This document shows positions 11,511 through 24,000 of a stretch of DNA of 64,000 nucleotides, piece by piece. Source of the stretch: Cymodocea nodosa (lineage: Eukaryota > Streptophyta > Magnoliopsida > Alismatales > Cymodoceaceae); the NCBI GenBank assembly GCA_036874045.1, contig CM072335.1, positions 27,659,501 to 27,723,500 of the forward strand. Direction: 5' to 3'. Every line of letters starts with the position of its first letter. The first letter of the stretch is position 1. The notes beneath the pieces are model-generated. The model was not told where the DNA came from and made no database searches. It worked only from the letters and a program-made list of their open reading frames with translations. The position numbers and the translations under genes were made by a program.

Positions 11511-14500
11511 TTAACAACCCGAGGATGCCTTCAAATCTTGAAGAACAATCTGTGCAGCATTCCTCCCAGGTGCCCCCATTACTCCACCTCCAGGGTGAGA
11601 ACCAGCTCCACACAGATACAGACCTTCCAAAGGTGACCTGTAGTCCGACCTGCAAGAATGAAATAATAAATGATGGAAGTTGAAGAAGGGAGCTTTTAAA
11701 AGTGACGAACGAAGATATTACCATCCTTTCACAGGCCGCAACAAGAACAGAGAATCCAATCCCATTGCACCATGAAAGATATTTCCCCCTGCAATAAATC
11801 AAATATTATTGAGAATGCAGGCATGTTGTCCACTTCTGCTCTTAAACATGGAAACTCCCTAATTAAAACATGAATTTGTGACTGTTGCACCTATATATTG
11901 TAAAATCTTACCTGTTAGCCCAAACTCCCTTTCAAGATCAGGTGGCGTCAGCATGTCATAAGCAACAATTGATGAGCTGAAGCTCGGAGCATATTCATCA
12001 ATCAAGGAGAAACATCTACGAGCAAATGATTCCTGGGAATGTATTCACTGGGTAAAATTATAGAAGTGGCAGTATGATAACATGAAACATGCTTTCATTT
12101 GCCCTTTGCGAGTTCAGAAGGCAACAATGTAGATACAAGACAAAATAATGTTCGTGCAAGTACACATCAGAGTCTTAAAATTAGTCACATCAGTGGTGAC
12201 TGAACCCTCCAATCACAAGGTGGAAGTCACTGAAATTATCAACTTCCACTTGTATCTTCTCATAACATTTATTTGCTACTGCAAAGCACTAGAATATTCA
12301 TTGAAAAGTAAAACTCAACTCACCCGGACTTCAGAATCTTGCCAGCTACCTTCCAAAAGATTGTAGGGTGTGTATTGAATAAAAAGATTAATCACATGTT
12401 TGCCTACATTATACAAATACAGAAATTAGACCTAGACCTCGAAGCAAAGGAAAGATAACGATAGATCCCTAAGGAATATGGATGAAGAAAAGTAAGACTA
12501 ATGGCAAGTTTGGCAATTCAGATCCCGCTCTAGATGCTCACTTACTTTCCAGCTTCTGAAATGAAACAAAAATTGTCTACTTCTCGATTTTTCCATTCAT
12601 TTCTCTCAGGAACTTTAGTTAGATTCTTTACAGATGTTGATTTTTAAAATTTTATTTGGATGGAAAAATTTGCTCAAAAAATGACTTTGTGCTGAAAAAG
12701 GCAGAATATGGAGTAAGCTTTGTCCTCCCAAACACACCCTAAGTGTTAGGGATATTGTTAAATCAATATTAGTTTAGTTGTTACAAACCAAACTACTTAG
12801 TCAAGATTTTTGAGTCGTGCAATTACCCAATCTATATAAATAGCTGAGTGTTCCCTCATTGATTAGGGGGTTTTGCTCTTCATAGAAATGTCTTAACTCT
12901 GGACCATTATATTCTGACGTTGTATGATCAGAACCTTGGACTACCTTGGACGATCTCTACAGCATCTACCCTAGTAAGATTTTTTGTCTCTGGACCATTA
13001 TATTCTAACACTAAACAACCAAGATCCCCGAGTAATGTGAATGGATAGGAAAATATTACATAATGATGAAAGAATCTTCTAAAAATCAAATTTAAACACC
13101 TTCAACTCCAGGAATTAAAATTTACCAGATCAATGCATATGAAGAATATGGGAATGGTTTGCAAGTTCAGTTGTAATATTCAACATTAGATGCCATCTAT
13201 GGATCATTTAAATGCAATGCGAAAAGAATAAAACGAAAATGAAAATAGAAGTAGTTTGCAACGAACCATTACAATAAAAATCTGCATATATAGAGTTAAA
13301 GGCTAGTAGATGTATACAATGCAGTCACCCATGAGCCAAAAAAAAGAGAGCATGTCAATCATCAGTAAGATTCCAATGGCATTGGGATGGACCGCATGAA
13401 TTAACAATTAGTATGTTTTAATAATAGATTTGTTTTTTCCTGTTAAAGATGATAAGTAGCTTGTAAACTAAATAATTGTCTCTTATTAAATACTAACATA
13501 CAATAAGATGCGTATATCCTGTACCAAACAGTATAATATTTAAAATAAACCATGAAACAAAATCACTTGGTACCAGGTGGAGATATGGTCTTATCCATAA
13601 CCGATGGAATAGTCATTTCAATGATTGGCCTTCTTGATGGCATCCCATTCAGAGCATCTCTAGATGAGATGTCAATCTCCTCCATGCTACAGCATACCAA
13701 TGAAAGAATGAGCAGATCAAAACAAGCTTGCTAGTTAAAAGCAATTGATTGGAAATCAAAAGCAACAAATGCAGTAGTTGTACTTGTTAAAACAACTAAA
13801 ACCATAATTACATAAATAAGGCATCCATAGTAACAAAGTCCATGAAAAATGCACAAAGACATCAAAAAATATGTACTAGAAAATGAAAATACACATAAAT
13901 GTGTGACTAAGATTTTGTCATCAACTTTACACACTTTTTCCTGCAAATGACCATAAGTTAACAAATGGTATTTCAATACACAATGGGAAATGGAATCTGA
14001 AGAAGATTGCTACTTGCCTTTCTGATCCAATATGTATTGTACCCATGTGCTGAGGACCAGCACAAGGAGCACCAGAGTTGCAGCACAGGAAATCAGGCAA
14101 CCTGTCAACAGCAAGATTGATTTTTGTTGTTCCCTGCCGCAGAAATTACAATGTAAACAGAAAATTAAGGAATTCCCACTATGAATTACTGTCAAAACAA
14201 TTCAGGGATAGATGATCATATTTATGAGTTCAAAATACACTTTTTTATTGCGCACAAAAGGAATATCAAAAAACTAATAATGAATCCCTGAAAAACTCAC
14301 AGATCTATAATCCAAGCTCTTCACAGCAGAAAGAAATTCACCAGGAAGTGTGTTCTGAGGTACAAAGTCCTGTATAAAGAAAACATAGATAATGCTTTAA
14401 TGTACAAACCATTTTGGTGTTATCACTATCATTCAATAATGTGCATACAAAAGGCATAATATTATAAAATGACATAAAAAATGCATTTACTATATACCAA

Positions 14501-16835
14501 AAATGTCCGATATGGTGTGGCATTGGATAAAACAACTGACGAATGAACCTCAGTTCCATCGGCCAGTACAACCTGGACATTGGATTTCCAAGGAAGCAAG
14601 TAAAGCACAGTTTAGAGACTTCTTAATATTTGCTTGACCTACTGGCATTCATTGTGAGTGACCGAAGAGAACCTTACCCCATTTACTTTTCGAGATTCTG
14701 AATTTATGATCAACCGTGCAACCTGCATAACATGTATATTGAGCACATTATGGGAATACACTAAAAGAGTCCTTGTAATTATCGATTTCTTCTATCCAAG
14801 TATAACGTATTCAGCCCTAAAAGCTTGTGATGGCTCAAGCTAGGAATACTTCTATAATTATTATGAACTTATACAATGAATCTGAGAACAAAGTATAAAC
14901 ACAACTTGAGATAACTGGCAGTGCAATATTATTGTGTAAAGTGGTTTAAGCCTACACCTTATAGTGAAAATCCATCAATTACAGCGATCCTACCTCAGCA
15001 TTTGTCAAAATATGAGCACCTGCTTCTTTGGCCGCATTGCTAATTGCCAATGACACTGCACCCATTCCTCCTTCAACATATCTGTTAATAAGGTTTCTCA
15101 GCATGCATTATCAACATCACAAGTTCATTATGGGAGAATTGTTTCTAGAAAGAGAACAAATTAAATGCAAAAACAGCTTTTCAAGGATAATAATTTTTTA
15201 TGATAGGATGGATGTTAATCCCTCAATGAGAGGATATGCTGTCAATGCCTTTTAATTTCCAAAAAAGACTTGGCATCAAACATCAAGGAAAATACAAAAG
15301 GATAAGTCTTTCTTTCTGGTGCAAGATACATACGACCAAACTCCACGATGACCATCAGTTTTTCCCATTACATGGTGCAGCAAAACATATCCACTGCCTG
15401 GGGTGTGGACACTTGCCTGTAAGTATTTTGACAAACATAAAAATTGGCACATAAATATAGTAAATTGATGAGGAGGTGTAAAAGGATTCCTACAGAATGG
15501 TGACAAATGACAGGACACATACAGCATCTGACTCTCAGACTCCTCGTTGAACACGGAGGATAGTTGGATATGGTTTCGAAAAATAGAATCATGTTCATGT
15601 CAAGTCTTTGTAACTAGAGGAAACGTGGTAAATATTATTGGTACTTATTATTACCATGGTCCCGATAACAGCATCCGTTGCAAGTGTAGCCTTCAGTACT
15701 TCGGACTGCGAAGAGAGAACAAGTGCAATGAGGAACTTCTGTACCCCATACACATTAATATAAACGCTAGTATGGAAGTTCCAATTAATCAATGCAAGAA
15801 GATCCAATGATGAAGAGATATACAAGAAGCAAATGCGAGAACCTCAAACCAATTATTCAAAACTTTGGACGCAGGGGCAACCAAGAGGTCAATGAAATCC
15901 CTGCCAGACACAGATCCAAGGACGCAACATCAAAAACACAGCTTCTCTTGCTCTCTCTAACCAAATCACATTAATTTTATTTACAATGCTGGTACCAACT
16001 AGAAACAGACGGAAATAGAACGGCCATCACAATAACAATCTCTTACACCAAATCTTTCTGTCCAAGTCCAACAGCATTCTTCAGCAACCTACTCCAAAAC
16101 AATGACTTCTGAACCTTGTCCTTCACCCGGTTACCAAACTCCATTCCACGACGCCGTGTCTCGGGTGGCGGGCAATCCAAAAGAGATTCCATGAAGCCGC
16201 AGAACCTTTCCAGCTGCTTTTCGTATCTGAAAAACTCCACTGAATAAAAAAATGTAACCAGCAGGAAAAAAACCCAACATACTCATGCATTTTTCTTTAG
16301 GATTTTTTTCACCTAGCACATACATTGGATAAGCCAACGCGTCCTTCTTGGAGAACTTGGAGATCTCTGACCGGTTCAGCTCTGCGTCGGGGCCAAGAAG
16401 CAGATACCTTCCATCCAGACACGGCGTGAACGATGACGGATTCCGCTTCAGAAGCCGCAGCCCGTGCCTTTTCAACTCGAGCTCCCTGACGCATAACATA
16501 CGTCAAAAACGGTTTTCCACTCGACAGTGGAAGTAATGGGACTCAAATTCGTACTGGATGACGGAGGGGCGAAGCAGGCTCTGGAGGTAGCTACATCGGG
16601 AGAATCGGAACCCGGGGACAATCTCCTCTGTAACAGCGGCGCCGCCAAGGACGTGGCGTTTCTCGAGGACTAAGACGGAGAGGCCCGACCTAGCAAGGTA
16701 GGCAGCGGAGGTTAGGCCATTGTGGCCGCCGCCGATCACCACGGCATCCCATTTCTTGTGCGGGAGAGATTTAGCGGAGGAGAACGACCTCCGAGAAGAG
16801 AACGGTGTCCGTGTGATTGAGATTGAGCGCCACAT
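11511..16835 (-). CDS. PYROXD2: PYROXD2-like FAD-dependent oxidoreductase, 16 exons, 575 residues
   Basis: Resembles Arabidopsis At5g49555 and animal PYROXD2, members of the phytoene-desaturase-like flavoprotein superfamily whose substrate is not settled. Exons (gene order): 16835-16555, 16485-16324, 16226-16047, 15900-15843, 15705-15655, 15416-15334, 15081-14994, 14722-14678, 14572-14498, 14369-14301, 14133-14018, 13686-13574, 12403-12324, 12032-11912, 11788-11722, 11649-11511. All phases close. The FAD dinucleotide motif GGGHNG is at residues 35-40; the second FAD-contact motif, [15 protein letters not shown], is near the C-terminus. A Ser/Arg-rich start ([13 protein letters not shown]) suggests a mitochondrial or plastid transit peptide. 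Intron 11 has a GC donor (AAAG then GCAAGT). An upstream in-frame ATG at 16928 would add 31 residues; MWRS is preferred by likeness to homologues. Confidence 0.93.
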
Positions 16836-18079
16836 CAGGAGATCGGCTTGTCGAAATGAAACGGGGGCGGCATCGAAGAAGTGAAGCGTGTACTCGAGAT
16901 TTTTACCGCGTTGCAGTTGTTGGAGCATTTTTTTAATGAGATGACTAAATTAAACGATTAGATTGAAAATTAAGAGATCATTGATTAATTATTTCTATCT
17001 TTTTCTGTATCTTCGCTACAGTATCTCTGAGAGTAACGTAATCAGGAAGAGAGACGTCTAAATCTAAATTATCAGTATGCCTCTACGATCAAACCCTTCT
17101 CTCACCTAAACTCGTTCGATTTCTTTCAGCCACTATCAGTATTGAAAAATTTGTGGTGATAATATTTTTAAGTTGATTGAAATTAAAATTTAATAAAAAA
17201 TAAAATATCATTACTTTTAGCTAATTAAATTAACATATTTAGATTTAAAGAAAATCTGATTGATAAAAGTTTTTTATAATAATTGACGCTATTTAATTTT
17301 GAAAAAGGTAATTTTCTTTGAAAAAGTACTCATCAAATAAGAAAAAAACGATCAAACACATATAGGTGATAATTACGTTGATAAAAGTTTAAATCTAGAT
17401 AATTAAGTGAAATAGCTAATTAACTTAGGGCTATAGTATTCATATACAATTTGAATAAAATGAAAAAAAGAGAGGTAGTTGAGAGCATTTTTTCTCTATA
17501 AAAAAATTAACAATTTAATTTGAACTGATCGATGCATGGGCTTCATAAATTCAATGCTCAAAATCCAAAGTAACGCCGTAAACCACATTGTATTTGCACA
17601 AGAAAAGAAGAAAAAAAATTCCAATGCTCGTGTATCGTGAAATCATGGGGGTTAACTCATTTGACCAAAAAAACCAATGACCCACTATTTTTTTTAAAAA
17701 TTCAAATCTCAAGGAATACAAAAAATATCATCGTTATTTTTTGAAACGGTTATTTGTCATTAGATGAACGTGACATTATCATGGGAAATTTTTTTTTTCT
17801 TCGGAAAATTTATAAGATTAAGTGAAGATGAATTGTGCGTGTTTTGCTTATATCTTATATCTGCAGTTCCTCTGATAATAATTTATATTGCTACGTTTAA
17901 AAGTATACTTTTACGATGGTGAAATTTTTTTAATGCAAATTTAAATCTCCAAATTCAATTACGATTGTATTTCAATGAAAAGAAAAAGAAATAAATGTTC
18001 CTCCACAAACCCCCGAAACCGAACGCCGCCGATATAAATATCCAATCCCCTTCTCCTCTGCTTGTGCTCCTCCTTCCAA
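16836..18079. other. Bidirectional upstream region of the PYROXD2-like and FIP1 genes
   Basis: Two genes start head to head with about 1.24 kb between start codons. The first 100 bases carry the leader of the minus-strand gene; the middle is AT-rich with long A and T runs. The last 80 bases become GC-rich before the FIP1 start. No repeat or RNA gene is recognised. Confidence 0.6.
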
Positions 18080-21000
18080 ATGGCCATAGAAGACGATGAC
18101 GACGAGTTCGGCGATCTTTACACCGACGTCCTCCAGCCTGTCGCCACCACCGCCCCTGCCCCTTCTCTTCCAACCTTCTCACTTCCCACAGTCGTCGCCT
18201 CCCCCAATTCCCGCACAGTTCCGCCTACTGAAGCAATAACCGAGACCGCCTCTCCTCCGGCAATTCAAGCACCACCTTCTGAAATCCGAGACCCCGATCC
18301 GGGAGGGGGAGGTAAAGAGGAGGATTGGATTCTCGGGCCAGCGCCTATACCTGAAGAGGAGAAAGCTTTGGATTGGAAGGAGGATGAGGAAGTTGCGACA
18401 ATGTCTCGGGATTCCAGACCTCCGCTGTCAAGGGATGCGGGAACAGAGGAGGAAGGTGGTGGAGTCAGGAATAAGGATGAAGAGGAGGAGGCGGTGGCGG
18501 CTAAGCTCGAGGTTGAGGATGAGATCGGGGGGTTCGATCAGGAGGCGGTGATTCCAGGGCTTGCTGGGGGGCCGGTTGCGGTTGGGGGTGTTGGTGAGGA
18601 TCTTGGTGGAAATACGGAAGCGGAGGGGGATGATTGGGATAGTGATAGTGGAGATGATTTGCAGATTGTGCTTAACGATGATGGCATCAACCATCGCGGC
18701 AGTGGAATTAGGAATGAAGGAGTGGGAGCTGAGGATGATGACGAGGACGGAGAGGATGATTTGGTTATCGTTGCTGATGAGGGCCAGCTGCACCATCACC
18801 ATCAGGCCATGGAGGAGCAGGACTGGGGGGAGGAAGCACAATCTGCTGTGGAGGTTGAAAAGAAGGATTCATCGGAGGTGGCAAAGGGAAGTGTTGGCGC
18901 TATTCCTGGAAGGGGTGGGTTTGGCAGTCACGGGTTTCATCCACATCACCATTCTCAGTTCAAGGTCAGTCCTGCAATTTTTTTGATTCCTTGTTTGAGT
19001 GGTGTTGTAATTACAAGGGGAAGATATAGTGGGAAACAGGCATTTTTGATGTTGTATTTTGTAAGTGGAAATTGCCATTTACAATGGTTTTAATCTAATT
19101 AAGTGAAATAAACGAGAGTTGTGGTTTGAGCCTGGGTTCGTTCATGCTCCTCTTCACTGAATTGTTGATGAAAAATGCAATTATTTATGATCGACTAATT
19201 CCATGTGCTGAATAATTTTACCTTGATCAATATTCCATTGACAGGGTAATGAATTAACCTCAAACATTTGAATTGTCACACACAACTGCAATTATTGAAA
19301 TATGATGTTACATGACATTCATCCAAACTATTAAGTTAAGAATATTAGACCGTGTCATCAAAATTCAATTCTAGTATGTAAGTACCACATGACAAAATTA
19401 GCATTCATATGATGTGTATTATACGCAAGTTATAAGCTGTTTTTTTAACATATTTATATAGAGTGTTTGTTATCCCAGCCCAAGTAGATTTTAAGCTATT
19501 TCATCATTTATTATATGTTAGTAGTAGATAAAGTTCTTCTGGTTACATTTCAATAAAGATATTGGTGCTAGTCTGAATTGTGATTGATAAGTTATAGCAA
19601 TGCAAAAAGCCCAGTAAATTTACCTTCAAAATCCATCACCTAATCAAATAGTTCTTTCAATCTTCATGTGTTGTTATGATAAGGCAGGTGTAATGTCTAT
19701 ATGTTTATCTTTCTGTTCATTTTTCTTTCAGTGAACCACAATCAATACCATTCAAATAGTGAAGAAACTCTGCACAAACTCCAGCAACACAAATGGCCTT
19801 ACATGAATAAACATGATTTTCTTTCTCTTTCTATCTACCCAAAACAAGACTATCTCTTCTTGATGACAAGGAATGCCCTCTTAGTTTGTAACATCAGTTG
19901 TTGCATGCTATTCATTGCTTAGATTTCAGTTATTGATTTGCTTCAATGCCTCTACTTAGCCATAAGTTATTGTTCTCGGATTTCTCATTTTTCGCTTCCA
20001 TAAACGTTTAACTTAGGAGGTTTTGTATCATTCTGTTGCAAATTATATGTTGAACCTATGTTCCACATTTCTATTACTTGCAGTATGTAAGACCTGGTGC
20101 TGCATCAGGGCCTGGAGGGGCTGCTGGTGTTGCTGGAGGCACAAGTCAAAATCGTCCTTTTCCCATGGGATCCACTGCTGGTCGAGGAAGAGGCCTGCAA
20201 AGAGGTTTTCACCCAGGCTATGGGTTGCCTTCTTGGGCTAATAATAGCTCAGCCAAGCATTTTGTCAGTGGGTTGGAGTTCACACTTCCATCACATAAGT
20301 GAGTGAAAATGGGTTTTTCAAAAATAAATAGATGCACTATATTTTTCATAATGATTCAAGTTGGCTATCATTATTTGTTATTTAGTCCATGAACTGGCAG
20401 GTTTTTAATTTGCTATGCAGCAACTTAAAATTTTAGTAATTTGCATATGTGATGTAGCTAACTTTATCACATTTTTTCTTCTATTGAATAATGTTCTAAA
20501 AGAGGGATCAGATTTCAACACATTCTATTTGGTTAAACAAAAAATGGCTGTTCGGTGACCAATCTTTTTGAATATCACTATTGAAAAAGGTATATGGTAT
20601 GAGACGATGTCTTTTATTTTAAATAGATGCATCTTTTTTATGCACATCCACAACTAGGATAAAATTTCAACATCTGTGATGTTTTTAGTATATTTCCCAT
20701 GGATGATAATTATGTACGGGAGAACTTCAATTGAATTTAAGTATACCTTTTATGTGAATTTTCTTTTTAAACATATTTTCACCTGAATTTGGTCAGGGTA
20801 TGCCAATCAAATTTCCTTGAATGGATGTTGAGAACAAATTGTCCACTACCTATTGATTTCCTGCTGTTAAAGAAACAAAACAAATCATCAACTATTTAGT
20901 GTTGATTGCAACATAGAAAACTCAAAACTACTAAAGGATGCTTTTCTAAATTCACGCCCTTAAATCTGGATTATGCTTCTACAAATATCAGGGACAATGC

Positions 21001-24000
21001 TAGTAATTGGCAGATTTTAAATGATGGAAGTGGTGACGTGGCAATAACATTTGGGACAAAGTCAATCTCTTTAGTCATGTGGGAACTGTATCTCAATGAG
21101 AGCTATTCATTCAAAGAGAACTAGCATCCTTTCATTCAACGTATCTTATATTTTTTGTACATGCATGGTATAGAGTTGATTGCAGAACATTTATAAATGA
21201 AATGTCAACTTGCACCCTTTCATTTTACAGTCTAGCAGAACATGTTGTCTTTCTTTTTTGTAGTTACCGTGACCTTGCAATTCATAGTTATCAAGGCAGT
21301 AAGGCACCAATACAATCAGGCATTAGCATAGGATGTCTAGGCACCTAGGTGGCATCTAAGTGCCATAAATAGATATAAAATATAAAAATTTCCTTAACAT
21401 GTTAGATGATTATAGAATAAAACTTATACTACAAAGTGTAATATGCAAAATTAAGTTAGATTGAAATAAAATACAATGAGATTTTTGAATATATCAAATA
21501 AAAATTGGGTTAAAATGCCTAGCCTGTCATCATGCCTTGGCACTTTGGTGACACATAAGGGGATCCACAATAACTCTTGCATTTTTCTTGCAATTGAATA
21601 CCTATGAAGCTTGTGACATAATTTCTTTACTTTGTTTTACCCTTTCCCAACATGATCACTAAAAAAATGTTCTTTTATTATCCTCCTACTATGGAAGTGG
21701 AAGTAAATTGATTATTTCTGAAACAACTTTCCCTTATGGGAATTTAAGGAATTTCAGTATTCTTACCAAATTTGTTGGAGTTGTTCCAACTTTGCATGCA
21801 TTGGTTAAGCCCATGGCTTTTTCATAAAAATATTTAATCTAATTTTATTTTTTTTCAAGGACAATATTTGATGTTGGCATTGATTCATTCGAAGAAAAAC
21901 CATGGAAACATGTGGGAGTTGATGTTTCTGACTTCTTCAACTTTGAGTTGGATGAAGACAGCTGGAAAGAATATTGCAAGCAACTGGCAAGTTGATGGTT
22001 TGCACATATTCTGCCAAAGTAGGTATGCTTTTTCCCTTAACTGACTGAAGATGATCTTTTCACAGGAGCAACTTCGTCTGGAGTCTACCATGCAAAGCAA
22101 AATCCGAGTTTATGAAAGTGGCCGATCAGAGCAGGTACCTTAAGCTCTTTGCATTGCTTCTTTTAATAATTTTAATGATGAGTATGATTTGATTCTAAAA
22201 TGCTTTATTCTATTCTTGTTGTTAGGGTTACGATCCAGATCTACCACCTGAACTTGCTGCTGCTAGTGGCCTTCAAGATGGTTCCACTGAAAATCCACAG
22301 GTTGGGAAAGTGGATCCACAATCAGATTTAATTGGTCAAGGAAGAGGAACTCCTTGGATACGACCACAATTAGTAAGCCATTGGCTCACAGTTGTTTTGC
22401 TTTTTATGCATTTATTGTTAATTCATTGGTTTTGACAAGCATCTTGACCTTCCAATTTGTAGGCTGGGGTGGTTATATATTTCATGCATAACCACTACCA
22501 GCCATTACATTTTATGTGTTGGAGTTGAAATTCTTATTACTCTTCTCATCTTGCTTCTTGTCACTATGACAATAAATGCTGAATGCTGATGGATTTTGTA
22601 TTTGATGCCAGCCAACAGGGCGAGCAATACAAGTTGAAACTAGTACAGTTGAACGTCTACCTACAATAGATACCCGACATCCACGATATCGTGAATCAGA
22701 TGCTATCATAGAGGTAATCTATGCTGGGGGTCATGGTTTTATTACATTAGGCCTCTAGTTGACAATTCAAGATCCATATATTGTAAACTTTCTGACATTG
22801 AAATACTGAACACGGACTTGTTGAAGCAGATAGTTCCACGTGGTTCTCTTGATGAAGCAGAGCAACCAGAGAATGGGGTCGTAGATGATGAGTACATGGA
22901 AGGCTATGAGGGAAAAGAAAGAGGTGCATATGATGATCCTAAATATAATGGTCAATTTCCAACGCAAAGTGGAAAGAGAGATTCTGTTACTAGAGAATTG
23001 CATTCTGCTCATAATGGTGAACCAGAAAGAGATGGTATTTTACCTTTTCCACCAGAGATAACAGCTTCTTATTATCCTTGTTCTAAGTTGAGGAGCTCTT
23101 CATCTGCTGGGGAAGGTTCTGGTAGGAATAGTGGAAGGTAAAGACATCTTTTCTCTCTCTTTTTCAATCTGCCAATATGTGTGTGTATATTTCATTTCTA
23201 CTCCAATCTCTACCATTTATCCTAATTATAGCCTGATCTCGATTGAGGCATGGGTAACAAACTAGTAAACTTGAAGATAAATTCTTAAATTATTGTTTGG
23301 ATGTGATTATCTAATAACATGTAAGGTTCTTGCTAGAAACTCAGGACTATCAAGTATATTAAGATAGATATTTTAAACTTCTTAGCTTTGGTTGCAGTCA
23401 TCATATTATTTTTTGAAGGACGTTGCAAACTTAAAATGACTGTTGCCTGAGATTTCAAAGTTGTACCGTTTAATCTAATATGCCTCAAAGTTGAATCATC
23501 AACAATCACTTATTATATCTTCCAAAATTGTTCTTAAGTGGAAGCAATCAACATATGATGTTATTCTATGATTATAATATGTATCTTGAGGATGAGTTTT
23601 AGCTCAATAGTAAGGTTCCTCTGTTGTGATTCAGTGGTCTTAGATCCAAATTCTAGGAAATAACCTCTTCATTTATGAAGGTAAGATTGTGTATAATCAG
23701 ATCTTCCCCTAAGTCAGAGTTTGGTGCATTGGGGTTGCCATTAATAGTTTAATACAATATATATCTCGATAATCTTTATAGTCCAGGAAAATGAATCTAG
23801 TGTAGTGTATGTTATATTGTAAAGGAGGCTTCCTCATCAAAACTGTTGTTTAATTTTCTAAAAATTATAATTTCTTTATCCCTCTATTTTCTCTTCATAT
23901 TCCTATTCTTGCACGTTATTTTCCTTATAATTTTGTTCATAGTAAATTTATCCAATCTTGAAATTTAAGCTCAATATATGTTACAACAAAATAGAAAAGT

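Noticed and set aside
18033-18040. TATAAATA just upstream of the FIP1 start codon.
   Set aside because: A true TATA box here would leave a leader of only about ten bases before the start at 18080; more likely chance.
18428-18986. Open frames on both strands inside FIP1 exon 1.
   Set aside because: Low-complexity acidic codons (GAG/GAT) leave other frames open; the FIP1 frame joins correctly to exon 2.
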